DNA of 64,000 bases from Agrobacterium leguminum (GTDB taxonomy: Bacteria > Pseudomonadota > Alphaproteobacteria > Rhizobiales > Rhizobiaceae), in NCBI RefSeq assembly GCF_015704895.1, contig NZ_JADQWB010000009.1, forward strand, positions 62,001-126,000, in the 5' to 3' direction. Made by a program: the position numbers and the translations under genes. How positions within the stretch are numbered: position 1 is the stretch's first letter; each line of letters begins with the position of its first letter. The notes under the pieces were generated by a model. That model did no database searches, was not told the DNA's origin, and saw nothing but the letters and a program-made list of their open reading frames with translations. Of this stretch, positions 15,972 to 27,414 are shown one piece after another.

Positions 15972-18900
15972 CTGCTTTTGGGAAGGTTGCGCCTGATGGT
16001 TCGAATGCCCCGTTTCATCCGGCGCCTTCGGTAACAGGCGGGCGAAATGCCTGACGATGCTGTCTATATAGGACAGGATGGTCGGCACCACGATCAGGGT
16101 CAGCAGCGTGGAACTGATGAGACCGCCAACCACCGCATGGGCCATCGGCGCACGTTGCGCACCGCCTCCGCCAACGGCGAGACCGAGCGGGATCATGCCG
16201 AAGATCATCGCTAGCGTCGTCATGATGATCGGGCGGAAGCGGATGACGCCGGCATTTTCCAGCGCCGCGTTCAGCGAAAGCCCACGCCGCCGTTCGCGAT
16301 TGGCGAAATCGACCAGCAGGATGCCGTTTTTGGTCACGAGGCCCATCAGCATGATGAAGCCGATCAGCGAGAACATGTTGATCGTGCTGCCGGCGACCAT
16401 CAACCCGATGAGGACGCCGACGAGCGAAAGCGGCAGGGACGCCATGATGGCGAGCGGTTGCATGAAACTGCCGAATTGCGAGGCGAGCACGATGTAGATG
16501 AAGATGACGGCCATGGTAAGCGCCGTGACCATGTGGCCTATGGTCTCCTGCATGGTTTCGGCGTCACCGCCGAAGCGGATGCGATAGCCGTTCGGCAGGT
16601 CACGACCGGCGGTCAGGCCCTGCAACGTCTCCGTCACCTCGCCAAGGGTGCGGCCGGCGATATTGGCCGAAACCAGTATCTCGCGGCGATTGTCGATACG
16701 GCGGATTTCGGCGGGGGCCGGCATGATGCCGATATCGGCAACCTGATCGAGACGCACCATCAGCGGTGCGCCGCTCGCGGCCGTGCGGCCGGTTGCGATC
16801 ATCAATTCACCGAGACCTGCCGCGTCGGACCGCCGCTCGACGGGCAGGCGAATGACGATATCGTAGCTGTTGCCGCCCGCATCCGTCCATTTCGACACAT
16901 CCTCGCCGCCGATGAGGGGGGAAAGCGCTGCGGCAAGGTCGGAGCGGGCAATGCCGAGATCGCTCGCCGCCGCAGGCTTCAGGCGGACCGAAAGAATGGA
17001 GGTCACATCCTTGGCGCTGGAGGTCACATCCACGAGGCCGGGGATTTTCTTCATGTCTTCGACCAGACCGATGGCGATTTTTTCGAGGACCGCCCGGTCG
17101 TCGCCGAGGATGCTGAGCTGCACCGGGCTTTCGCCGCCGCCAAGACCATTCTGCAGGATCGTGACCTCTATGCCGGGTATGGCTGACAGGCGTTTGCGAA
17201 CCGGTTCGGCAAGGGAGAGCGGGGTTCGGCTCCGCATATCGAGCGGCACCAGCCCCACCAATATGGCGGCGCGATGTTTTCCGGCGGCGGCGCCGGTATT
17301 GACGGTGGAATAAATCGTCTCGACTTCCGGAAATTCCTTCAGCGCCTTCTCGACCTGCCGCACTTTCGTTGTCGTATAGTCCAGCGAGGAGCCGACCGGC
17401 GCGGTAATATTGACCTGGAAGCGGCCCTCATCGGCATTCGGAACGAATTCCGTGCCGACCAGCGGCACCATGAACAGGCTGCCGATAAAGATGCCCGACG
17501 TGACAAGCAGGGCGACGAGCCGGTGCCGCAGGGTCCAGCCGATGGCCCGGCGATATTGCCCGGCCATCCATTCGAAGCCGCAGTCGAAACGGGCGATCAG
17601 GCGGCCCACCGGCCCGCGCTTCGCATCGGGCTGGGCGTCCGGATCGTACCAGACGCTGGACAGCATCGGGTCGAGCGTGAAGGCGACGAAAAGCGAGATC
17701 AGGACGGCGGCCGAAACGGTGACGCCGAATTCGTAGAAAAACCGGCCGACAATGCCGTCCATGAAGGCGACCGGCAGGAAGACTGCCACGATTGTCGCCG
17801 TTGTTGCGATTACCGCAAGCCCGATTTCATTGGTGCCGTCGAGTGCTGCGCGCAGGTGGGATTTGCCCATGTGGAGATGGCGGGTGATGTTTTCGCGCAC
17901 CACGATGGCGTCATCCACCAGAATGCCGATGGAAAGCGTCAGCGCCAGCAGGCTGAGCGTATTGAGCGTGAAGCCGAGGAAATGGATCACCGCGAGCGTG
18001 CCGATGATCGCGATAGGCAATGTCAGCCCGGTAATCACCGTGCTGCGCCAGGAATTGAGGAACAGGAAGACGATGGCGACGGCGAGTGCCGCACCTTCGA
18101 TCAGTGTCGTCTCTACCTGACTGACGGATTCGCGGATCGGTATCGATGAATCCGTGACGATGCGCAATTGCACGTTCTGCGGGGCAAGCTCGGCATTGAG
18201 CGCATCGAGGCGCTTCCTCACATCCGTTGCGACCTGAACCGTATTGGCGTCCTGAACCTTGACGATGTCGATCGCCAGCGCTGTCTGGCCATTATAGAGG
18301 GCGCGGTTTTCGGCATCGGCTGCCCCTTCGGAAAGTGTGGCGACATCGCGAAGCGCAATGGCCGCGCCGCCGCGCCTTGCCACGACCATATCCAGCAGCG
18401 CCTGCGGTTCCTCGATACGCCCCTGCACCTGGATCGTGCGTTCGGAGACGGGATCGACGACGCTTCCGGCCGGGCTGTTGCTGTTGCCGGTGCGCAGCGC
18501 ATTCACCACCTCGTTGATGCCGATCCCAAGGGCGCGCATGCGTGTTTCGTCGATTGTCACATCGATCTGCCGTTTGCGCGCGCCGACCAGCGTTGCCTGG
18601 CCGACGCCGGCAACGGTCGTCAACTGCCGCACCACCTTCTGGTCGGCAAGGCTGGTGAGGGCGGGCACATCGAGCGACGTTGAACTGATCGCCACCGACA
18701 GGATCGGCTCGGCGGCGGGGTCGAACCTCGATATGACGGGCTTTTTGGCGTCTTCGGGAAAATTCGCCTCGATGGCGGCGATCTTGTCGCGCACTTCCTG
18801 TGCAGCGACCGAACTCCGCACCTCGAGCTTGAATTTCGCGACGACGACGGAGCGCCCCTCATAGGAGGTGGAGGTGACCTCATCGAGACCGCCAATGGCG

Positions 18901-19115
18901 TTCAGCGCGTCCTCGACCGGGCGTGTCACCTCGGTTTCCACCGTCTCCGGCGTCGCGCCCGGATAAGAGGTGATGACCACCACCACGGGAACGTCGACAT
19001 TGGGATATTGGTCCAGCCCAAGCCGTTGCAGGGAGAAGGCGCCCATGACGAGAAGCGCAACCATCATCATGGTGGCGAAAACGGGATGGGTAACGGATAT
19101 GCGGGTCAAGAACAT
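15963..19115 (-). CDS. RND efflux pump inner-membrane transporter (AcrB/MexF-like, HAE1 type)
   Basis: Proton-driven multidrug exporter of 1050 residues, with the two-fold RND plan of twelve membrane helices and two large periplasmic loops. It starts MFLTRISVTHPVFATMMM, as HAE1 pumps do. The proton-relay pair is visible as LVDDAIVV in TM4 (near residue 390), and the TM10 lysine as VTKNGILLVDFANRERRRG in the C-terminal half. It begins 1 nt after the stop of the adaptor gene. No outer-membrane channel gene is present, so a TolC-like protein elsewhere must complete the complex. The two-component system divergent from it is the likely regulator. Confidence 0.95.
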   Translation of the reverse strand: MFLTRISVTHPVFATMMMVALLVMGAFSLQRLGLDQYPNVDVPVVVVITSYPGATPETVETEVTRPVEDALNAIGGLDEVTSTSYEGRSVVVAKFKLEVRSSVAAQEVRDKIAAIEANFPEDAKKPVISRFDPAAEPILSVAISSTSLDVPALTSLADQKVVRQLTTVAGVGQATLVGARKRQIDVTIDETRMRALGIGINEVVNALRTGNSNSPAGSVVDPVSERTIQVQGRIEEPQALLDMVVARRGGAAIALRDVATLSEGAADAENRALYNGQTALAIDIVKVQDANTVQVATDVRKRLDALNAELAPQNVQLRIVTDSSIPIRESVSQVETTLIEGAALAVAIVFLFLNSWRSTVITGLTLPIAIIGTLAVIHFLGFTLNTLSLLALTLSIGILVDDAIVVRENITRHLHMGKSHLRAALDGTNEIGLAVIATTATIVAVFLPVAFMDGIVGRFFYEFGVTVSAAVLISLFVAFTLDPMLSSVWYDPDAQPDAKRGPVGRLIARFDCGFEWMAGQYRRAIGWTLRHRLVALLVTSGIFIGSLFMVPLVGTEFVPNADEGRFQVNITAPVGSSLDYTTTKVRQVEKALKEFPEVETIYSTVNTGAAAGKHRAAILVGLVPLDMRSRTPLSLAEPVRKRLSAIPGIEVTILQNGLGGGESPVQLSILGDDRAVLEKIAIGLVEDMKKIPGLVDVTSSAKDVTSILSVRLKPAAASDLGIARSDLAAALSPLIGGEDVSKWTDAGGNSYDIVIRLPVERRSDAAGLGELMIATGRTAASGAPLMVRLDQVADIGIMPAPAEIRRIDNRREILVSANIAGRTLGEVTETLQGLTAGRDLPNGYRIRFGGDAETMQETIGHMVTALTMAVIFIYIVLASQFGSFMQPLAIMASLPLSLVGVLIGLMVAGSTINMFSLIGFIMLMGLVTKNGILLVDFANRERRRGLSLNAALENAGVIRFRPIIMTTLAMIFGMIPLGLAVGGGGAQRAPMAHAVVGGLISSTLLTLIVVPTILSYIDSIVRHFARLLPKAPDETGHSNHQAQPSQKQPA

Positions 19116-19116
19116 T

Positions 19117-20277
19117 TCAGCCTGCCTTATCGACGGTGACGGCCATATCGGGCCGCAATTCGGGAAGCGGCGCGGTCAGGATGGTCTCTCCATCCTTCAA
19201 CCCGGCGGCAATCTCGACCAGGTTGCCGCCGTTCCAGCGGGCTCCCACCGTGACCGTCTGGCGACGAAGATGGCCGTCCTGCACCTTGAGCACATGGTAA
19301 CCGGTCTCATCCTTGCGCAGCGCGATGGTGGGAACGACGAGCGCATCGTTTTTCTCGCGCAGCAGGATCGATCCGCTGGCGAACATTCCGCCCCACAGCT
19401 GGCCGTCACGATTGGCAAGCCGCAGATAGACGGCAACGAAGCGGGTGCCGTCTTCGGCAACCGGGCTGATGCGGTCGACCGTGCCCTTGACGATCTGGCC
19501 GCCAAGGCCGTCAATCTCCAGTTCCGCCGTCTGGCCGAGGGCGACGCGCGGAACATCGCGCGTGGCGACAAGAACCTTCGCCTCCAGCACGCTGGTATCG
19601 ACCAGCGTGAGAAGCTCGCCATCCGCACCGACACGCGATCCCGCCTCGGCCAGCCGCCGGGTGACGGTGCCGCCGAAGGGCGCGCGGATTTCGGCATTGC
19701 GAAGGGCGAGACGGGCGATATCCGCCTGCGCCGAAAGGCTCTGGAGCCTTGCCGTCTTCACCGCGACATCGCTTTTCGCCTTGTCGAGCTGTTCGGCCGA
19801 AGCGATGTTTTTCAGGGCAAGCTGTTCGGTTCTCGTCAGGGCCTGCATTGCCAGCATCAGCTCGGCCTCGGCCGCATCCCGGTCGCTTTGCCGCAGCAAA
19901 AGCGTCGATTGCAGCTCGTCGGCTTCGAAACGCACGAGCAGCTTGCCCGCCTGCACCGTGTCTCCGTCGCGGACATTCATCTCGACGATCTTGCCGGCTT
20001 CACGGGCGCGGATCACCACGCGGGTGATCGGCTGAAGCTCGCCGCTGATGCCAAGCCGCTCCACCATCGGGCGCGTGCCGATCTTCGCCGTTTCAGTGGC
20101 TGTCAGTTCGAAGGGAGTGCCTGCCGGGCTCATCGAAGCGGTTTCGACGAGCCCGTTCACGATGCCTTTGACACGCTCATTCGCATCGACGCTGCCGCGC
20201 GCCGGATCGAGAGCGGTGACAACGAGAACGCAACCTGCAAGCGCGATCCCCGCCTTGATGGTCCTCTTCACCCACAT
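19117..20277 (-). CDS. RND efflux periplasmic adaptor (membrane fusion protein)
   Basis: Adaptor of about 386 residues linking the RND pump to an outer-membrane channel. The N-terminus has a single hydrophobic anchor (IKAGIALAGCVLVVTAL) near residues 7-23. The lipoyl-like half motifs are GKIVEMNVRDGDTVQAGKLLVRFEADEL (first half) and IRAPFGGTVTRRLAEAGSRV (second half), flanking a short coiled coil rich in Ala, Glu and Leu. The frame is open up to 20376, but GGAAAGGA before the ATG at 20277 and the membrane anchor support that start. It is the first gene of the leftward pump operon. Confidence 0.92.
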   Translation of the reverse strand: MWVKRTIKAGIALAGCVLVVTALDPARGSVDANERVKGIVNGLVETASMSPAGTPFELTATETAKIGTRPMVERLGISGELQPITRVVIRAREAGKIVEMNVRDGDTVQAGKLLVRFEADELQSTLLLRQSDRDAAEAELMLAMQALTRTEQLALKNIASAEQLDKAKSDVAVKTARLQSLSAQADIARLALRNAEIRAPFGGTVTRRLAEAGSRVGADGELLTLVDTSVLEAKVLVATRDVPRVALGQTAELEIDGLGGQIVKGTVDRISPVAEDGTRFVAVYLRLANRDGQLWGGMFASGSILLREKNDALVVPTIALRKDETGYHVLKVQDGHLRRQTVTVGARWNGGNLVEIAAGLKDGETILTAPLPELRPDMAVTVDKAG

Positions 20278-20461
20278 GTTGAAATCCTTTCCATACCGGG
20301 ACCGCCGCTCAGGCGGTCGCATTGCCTCTCTTGAGGCGTATGGCATCTGGATAGGCGTCCATAATTGCAGCAGCATTACCCTTGCGAACGCACCTGCTTA
20401 AACAGCAAGGGCTTATGCTCCATAGCCCTGATTTCATGCTTTTTTTGGAGGGGAAACGGTT

Positions 20462-20522
20462 ATGCGGCAGATTGGAAATGCTCCGCGTCTTCTTCTTCTT
20501 TGCCGCAATACTGCCGCAACCT
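20462..20522. promoter_or_regulatory. candidate response-regulator operator (TGCCGCA repeats)
   Basis: Two direct TGCCGCAA copies with an 11-bp period at 20501 and 20512, plus an inverted copy (TGCGGCA) at 20463-20469. Direct repeats spaced by one helical turn are the usual target of OmpR-family regulators. The site is 38 bp before the response-regulator ATG, within the divergent promoter region shared with the RND operon. A related TTGCCGCAAT is at 22607-22616. Confidence 0.55.
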
Positions 20523-20559
20523 TTCTGGCAGACAAGGGAATGCGAAGGGACGGTGACGC

Positions 20560-21234
20560 ATGAGACTTCTGTTGATCGAAGACGAAAAGGAAATGGCGGA
20601 TGCGCTGACGGCGACGCTCGGCAGGCAGGGCATCGTCATCGACCATACGATGTGGCTCGGCGATGCGATGGAGTTGACGCGCCAGCACGTCTATGACGCC
20701 ATTCTGCTTGATCGCCGCCTGCCGGACGGGGAGGGACTTGCCTTCATTCCGCAGCTGCGCCATGCCGGCATCGACACGCCGATCATTCTGTTGACGGCAT
20801 TGAACGAACCGGAAGACCGCATCGCTGGACTGGATGGGGGCGCCGACGATTATCTCGGCAAGCCGTTTCTCGTCGGTGAGCTGCTGGCGCGGGTGCGTGC
20901 GGTTCTAAGAAGGCCGGCAAACCTTGCACCCGCCGAGATCACCGCTGGCCGCATCGTCATCGATCCGCTCCATCTCAGCGTCACGATCAATTCCGTTCCC
21001 TTCGATCTGCCAAGGCGCGAGCTTGCGGTTCTCGTTGCGCTGGCGAAACGCAAGGGTAAATCCGTGCTGCGTTCCACGCTTGAGGCGGCCGTCTACAATT
21101 ACGAGGAGGAGATCCAGTCCAATGCGCTCGACGCGCATATATCGCGGCTGCGAAAACGCCTGCTCGACGCCTCCGCAGGCGTTGGCGTCCATAATATTCG
21201 CGGCATCGGTTATCTGTTGAAGGAAGAGGCATGA
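20560..21234 (+). CDS. OmpR-family response regulator
   Basis: Two-component DNA-binding regulator of 224 residues. The receiver has the acidic pair ED at 7-8, the phospho-acceptor Asp51 in ILLDRRLP, the conserved threonine in ILLTALN and lysine in LGKPF near 101. The C-terminal winged helix includes LPRRELAVLVALAKRKG and ends ALDAHISRLRKRL...IRGIGYLLKEE. Its stop overlaps the kinase start by 4 nt. Position suggests that it controls the divergent RND pump and itself through the TGCCGCAA repeats. Confidence 0.95.
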   Translation: MRLLLIEDEKEMADALTATLGRQGIVIDHTMWLGDAMELTRQHVYDAILLDRRLPDGEGLAFIPQLRHAGIDTPIILLTALNEPEDRIAGLDGGADDYLGKPFLVGELLARVRAVLRRPANLAPAEITAGRIVIDPLHLSVTINSVPFDLPRRELAVLVALAKRKGKSVLRSTLEAAVYNYEEEIQSNALDAHISRLRKRLLDASAGVGVHNIRGIGYLLKEEA

Positions 21235-22565
21235 AAGCGCAGGGCACCTCCAACTCGTCCTTGTGGTGGAAATTGAGCTGGCAGCTCAGCGTCGTCGTCT
21301 CCGCCATGATTGCCGTGGTCATCATCGGTCTCTGCTTTTACGGCATGACGATGCTTTCGCCCAATATTGCGCTCTGGGACGACCTGTCGGCGACACTCGA
21401 TGAGTCGCTTTCGCTCGATCCGCAAAAAGGACTGGTCGTTACCGATGGCCCGGCATTGCAGGCCCTGAAAGCGGAGAACTCAACGCTCTGGTTCGTGGCT
21501 TCCACGCTGGACGGGCGGGTGGCGAGCTATGGCGCCGTGCCCGCCGTCTATGAGGAATTGTCGCCGTATCTGCATTTGCTGACGGATGCCGATATTCGCG
21601 GAGGAAAGGGCATTTCCGAGGTCGCCCTGGTTGAAAGCATGGAGACGAAGTGGGGTTCCGTAAGGGTCATGTTCGGCGGAACAACGCATATGAGGGGGCA
21701 GTTTTTGACGCTTCTTGCCGGAACCTACAAGATTTACGTTCCCCTCTTGGCTGTCATCTTGCCCGCCGTGTTCTTCTCGGTTCCCCGCATCGTGCGCGAG
21801 GCGCTTGCCGGCCTCAGTTCCGTCGTCAAAAAGGCTCCCGAGATCGATCCGCGCCGGCCGGGCTCGAAGCTTCCCGTCGAAGATGTGCCGCGGGAGGTGG
21901 TGCCCCTGATCCTCGCCTTCAACGGTATTCTCGAACGGCTCGAAGAGCAGTTTCGGGCGCGGCAGCGTTTTCTCATCGATGCGGCGCATGAGCTGAGAAC
22001 TCCGATTGCGATCATGCAGACCCGGATAGAGGGCTTGCCGGGACCGGAGCAGCAACGCCTGATGGAGGATGTCGCGCGGCTTGGGGAGACCACCGAACAG
22101 CTTCTCGCCTTCGAAAGAAACGATCAGGTAAACGACCGGCGCGAAACGCTGGACCTCGTCGAGACGGCGCGCACCGTCGTTGCCGATCTCGCGCCGCTCG
22201 CGCTTGCGGCGGGCTACGATATCTCCTTCGAAACGCAGGTCGTGCGATATGAAATACTGGGCAACCCGTTCACCCTGCCGCGCGCCATCAGCAACATCGT
22301 GCGCAACGCCATCGACCATGGCGGGAACAGGGGGATGATCCACGTCTCGATTCTCGCCAGTGGCGAGATCGCGGTTTCCGATGAGGGGCAGGGGATAGCC
22401 GAAGATCAGCGGGAACGGATTTTCGAGCCCTTTTATCGCGTTACGCCGCGCAGCACCGGGGCCGGCCTTGGCCTCAGCCTCGTCAAGCAGATCGTCGCCA
22501 ACCATAACGGGCGAATCTTTCTGGACAGCAGCGCCTTCGGAAGCACCTTCCGGTTACGTTTCTGA
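21231..22565 (+). CDS. sensor histidine kinase
   Basis: Membrane-bound kinase of 444 residues, partner of the preceding regulator. TM1 lies near residues 17-40 and TM2 near 165-185 (YVPLLAVILPAVFFSV), enclosing a periplasmic sensor domain of about 120 residues. The phospho-histidine is in AAHELRTPIAIMQTR near 255. ATP-binding boxes are NIVRNAIDHG (N), DEGQGIAEDQRERIFEPF (G1/F) and GAGLGLSLVKQIV (G2). Its ligand is unknown; the RND pump context suggests envelope stress or a toxic compound. Confidence 0.95.
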   Translation: MKAQGTSNSSLWWKLSWQLSVVVSAMIAVVIIGLCFYGMTMLSPNIALWDDLSATLDESLSLDPQKGLVVTDGPALQALKAENSTLWFVASTLDGRVASYGAVPAVYEELSPYLHLLTDADIRGGKGISEVALVESMETKWGSVRVMFGGTTHMRGQFLTLLAGTYKIYVPLLAVILPAVFFSVPRIVREALAGLSSVVKKAPEIDPRRPGSKLPVEDVPREVVPLILAFNGILERLEEQFRARQRFLIDAAHELRTPIAIMQTRIEGLPGPEQQRLMEDVARLGETTEQLLAFERNDQVNDRRETLDLVETARTVVADLAPLALAAGYDISFETQVVRYEILGNPFTLPRAISNIVRNAIDHGGNRGMIHVSILASGEIAVSDEGQGIAEDQRERIFEPFYRVTPRSTGAGLGLSLVKQIVANHNGRIFLDSSAFGSTFRLRF

Positions 22566-22606
22566 GCCTGCGTTGCGCGCGCTTTCAGGTGCGGGCAATT
22601 GTAATG

Positions 22607-22616
22607 TTGCCGCAAT
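22607..22616. promoter_or_regulatory. TTGCCGCAAT motif before the lipoprotein gene
   Basis: Exact match to the core of the repeats at 20501-20522, located 58 bp before the GTG of the lipoprotein gene. A single copy is weak evidence, but its position suggests that the lipoprotein belongs to the same response-regulator regulon. Confidence 0.35.
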
Positions 22617-22673
22617 TTTCGCTGTCGTACCGTGTGGGGCACAGGATCAACCATGCCAACTGGAGTACGTGCA

Positions 22674-23552
22674 GTGAAACAACAGTGCAGTCTGTTTGCC
22701 CGGGCTTCCGGCGACAGGGCCTCCCGCAGTCGCGGCGTCGCCTTCGCCACCTTGCCCTTTGCCATCATCATGTCCGGCTGCACGTCCGTGCCGCTCAAGG
22801 AAGGCGGTACGCTGACCTCCTATGCGCAACTCAGCCCGGTCAAGGGCAAGTTCACCAAATCGCGCACCTTCGTGGACGCCAACGGACTGGCCGGCGTCAA
22901 GACCGTCGCCATCGTGCCGACCACCTTCTCCTTTGCGGCCTCGTCGCGGGTCACATCGGAAAAGGACCGTGTCCTTGTTTCGAATGCGCTGGATCGTGCC
23001 ATCTGCGTCGCGCTCAGCGATAAATACCGGATTGCCGCGCTGGGCCAGCCGGCGGACATGACGGTGCGCACGGTCATCACCGATCTGGTGCCGACCGACA
23101 AGACCATGGCCGGAGTATCGACGGCCGTGACGCTCGGCAGCAACTTCGTCCTGCCGGTCAGCGTGCCGCGTCTTCCATTCGGGCTTGGCGGCCTCGCTGT
23201 CGAGGCGGAGGCGGTGGACAGCACCGGCGTGCAGCGCGCCGCAGCCGTCTGGTCCAAGGGCGCGAATTCCATCACCGGCAACGCCCGCGTCTCGGAAATC
23301 GGAGATGCCTACGAGCTTGCCGCCGATTTCTCCAACTACTTCTCGCGCATTCTGGTGACAGGCAAGGTCTCCGACGGGCTGAACCTCTCTATCCCCTCCG
23401 GCCATCGAATCCGGTCCGCCCTGGGTGGAAAACCGAAATATGTCGAATGCGATGCCTATGGACGGTCGCGCGGCCTGCAGGGCATGGTGGCCGACAAGTT
23501 CGGTGCGCCACCCGAATGGACCGACAGACCCGCAAAGGCCGCGTCGCGATAG
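22674..23552 (+). CDS. DUF3313-like lipoprotein
   Basis: Probable envelope lipoprotein of 292 residues. The lipobox IMSGC places the lipidated cysteine near residue 36, after a basic N-terminus and hydrophobic stretch. The later pattern (LAVEAEAVDSTGVQRAAAVW, then YELAADFSNYFSRIL) resembles DUF3313 proteins, whose function is unknown. The GTG at 22674 is preferred because GGAG sits 8 nt upstream; an in-frame ATG at 22653 and GTG at 22632 would lengthen the signal peptide. It follows the kinase gene by 108 bp with its own promoter space. Confidence 0.78.
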   Translation: MKQQCSLFARASGDRASRSRGVAFATLPFAIIMSGCTSVPLKEGGTLTSYAQLSPVKGKFTKSRTFVDANGLAGVKTVAIVPTTFSFAASSRVTSEKDRVLVSNALDRAICVALSDKYRIAALGQPADMTVRTVITDLVPTDKTMAGVSTAVTLGSNFVLPVSVPRLPFGLGGLAVEAEAVDSTGVQRAAAVWSKGANSITGNARVSEIGDAYELAADFSNYFSRILVTGKVSDGLNLSIPSGHRIRSALGGKPKYVECDAYGRSRGLQGMVADKFGAPPEWTDRPAKAASR

Positions 23553-23573
23553 GGCAGCCGCTATCGTTGCAGA

Positions 23574-23597
23574 TCGCGCGCGTTACGGCGCGCGCGA
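23574..23597. terminator. GC-rich hairpin between convergent genes
   Basis: Nine-base-pair stem TCGCGCGCG / CGCGCGCGA around a 6-nt loop, in the 62-bp gap between the lipoprotein gene and oxyR. It lacks a T-run on either side, so it may only slow polymerase or protect 3' ends. Confidence 0.4.
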
Positions 23598-23614
23598 CAG
23601 TCCGAGCCGAGGAC

Positions 23615-24523
23615 CTATGCCGCAAGACCGAGTTTCTGAAGGCCGCATTCGCGGACGATTTCGGCGATATGGCTGAATTGCGCCGAGAGCGGATTGCTCT
23701 TGCGCCACACGATGCCGATGGTGCGCGACGGGCGCGGTTCCGCCAGCCGGAACACAGAGACGGTGGATTGCCGTGTCTCCATATCGACGGCCATCTGCGG
23801 AATGAGCGTGACGCCGATGCCGGCGCCGACCATCTGTACGAGGGTGGAGAGCGAGGAGCCTTCCATCAGGACGCGCGGCGGCGCATTGGTCGTGCTGCAG
23901 AAGGAAAGCGCCTGGTTGCGGAAGCAATGGCCTTCTTCCAGCAGCAGCAGGCGCATTTCGCCCAGCTTGTCGGCGCTCGGCACCGGCATGCCCGCATCCT
24001 CCATCGGCCGCACCAGAATGAATTCCTCTGAAAACAGCGGAACCTCCTCCAGCGCCGGCTCCGAGACGGGCAGGGCGACGATCGCCATGTCCAGCCGGGC
24101 TTCCAGAAGGTCCTCGATGAGTTTCTGCGTCACCGCCTCGCGCGGGCGGGCCTCCAGTCCGGGATAATGCCGCGTGAGTGTCTTGATAATCTGTGGTAAA
24201 AGATAGGGTGCGACGGTGGGAATGACGCCGATGCGAAGGCGGCCGCTGAGCGGCCCATGCCGCGCCCGCGCCAGATCCTGCAACTCATCCACCGAACGCA
24301 ATATCGAGCGGGTGCGTTCGGCGAATTCCTCGCCAAGCGCGGTCAGCCGGATCTGGCGGCTGCTCCGTTCGACGAGCGGCGCGCCGATCAGTTCCTCCAG
24401 TTCCCGGATCTGCAGCGACAGCGCCGGCTGGGAAATGGCGCATGCCTCCGCCGCCCGGCCGAAATGGCCGATCTTGGCCAGAGCGTCGAAATAACGGAGA
24501 TGTTTCATGGAGAGCGCAATCAT
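23615..24523 (-). CDS. oxyR: hydrogen peroxide-responsive LysR regulator OxyR
   Basis: LysR-type regulator of 302 residues. The N-terminal helix-turn-helix covers HFGRAAEACAISQPALSLQIRELE. The redox pair is visible in EEGHCFRNQALSFC at Cys200 and Cys209, the spacing of the peroxide-sensing disulfide in E. coli OxyR (199/208), so the protein should sense peroxide by disulfide formation. It is divergent from katG, the arrangement known in Agrobacterium and other alphaproteobacteria. An alternative start at 24508 (MKHLRYF) would remove five residues; neither has a strong ribosome binding site. Confidence 0.95.
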   Translation of the reverse strand: MIALSMKHLRYFDALAKIGHFGRAAEACAISQPALSLQIRELEELIGAPLVERSSRQIRLTALGEEFAERTRSILRSVDELQDLARARHGPLSGRLRIGVIPTVAPYLLPQIIKTLTRHYPGLEARPREAVTQKLIEDLLEARLDMAIVALPVSEPALEEVPLFSEEFILVRPMEDAGMPVPSADKLGEMRLLLLEEGHCFRNQALSFCSTTNAPPRVLMEGSSLSTLVQMVGAGIGVTLIPQMAVDMETRQSTVSVFRLAEPRPSRTIGIVWRKSNPLSAQFSHIAEIVRECGLQKLGLAA

Positions 24524-26906
<2,383 letters not shown>

Positions 26907-26933
26907 GAAAAGGCCGACTGTTTAATGATAATG

Positions 26934-26966
26934 CACCTCCCTGAGCGATCGGGGAGGTGTTTTTTC
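26934..26966 (+). terminator. intrinsic terminator of katG
   Basis: Eight-base stem CACCTCCC / GGGAGGTG followed by TTTTTTC, 28 bp after the katG stop. A strong Rho-independent terminator. Confidence 0.92.
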
Positions 26967-27014
26967 TATCTGTGGGTTGGCGAGGACGCATCAGCGACCG
27001 CTCGATCCGGGATG

Positions 27015-27191
27015 CTATCGCCGGTCAGAAGCCGCAACCGGTTTGCCCGATGAAGATTTTTCTGCCTTTGCCGAGGGAGCTTTGCCGCTCTTTTCGTTTT
27101 CGTGCGCATCCGGCCCGGCCACGATGACGCCACGGCCCTTCTCTTCGCGTTTCTTGTCCGCGAAGTTGCCCGGTTCCTTTTTGCTGTCCAT
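27015..27191 (-). CDS. small hydrophilic protein of unknown function
   Basis: A 58-residue frame with a good ribosome binding site (CGGGAG 8 nt before the ATG). The protein is highly charged and rich in Lys, Glu, Ser and Ala, with no hydrophobic segment: it opens MDSKKEPGNFADKKREEKG and ends PVAASDRR. The opening resembles the GNFA start of small stress proteins of the KGG type, but the repeated KGG motifs are absent. It is probably disordered. It lies between katG and an AraC gene, reading toward the katG terminator. Function unknown. Confidence 0.65.
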   Translation of the reverse strand: MDSKKEPGNFADKKREEKGRGVIVAGPDAHENEKSGKAPSAKAEKSSSGKPVAASDRR

Positions 27192-27414
27192 TGATAATCT
27201 CCCGTGTTGCGTTGCTGTCAGGAGTTCAACGGGCGTTTCGCTCAGAGGTTCCAGAGCTGTCGCGTCAGCGAATGTTTCTCTTTATAACGATCTTTGCTAT
27301 TAACATGAATTGATAAGTCATGTTATTGGGGCATGGCGCGGTGCGCGCGTCTTTCCATACGCTCACCCCAGACCCGACAACCGGACGGTACCCGCATTGA
27401 GTTTCTGGCATTCC

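Noticed and set aside
20382..20696. 104-codon plus-strand frame before the response regulator
   Set aside because: It runs out of frame into the regulator gene and spans the candidate operator; no ribosome binding site.
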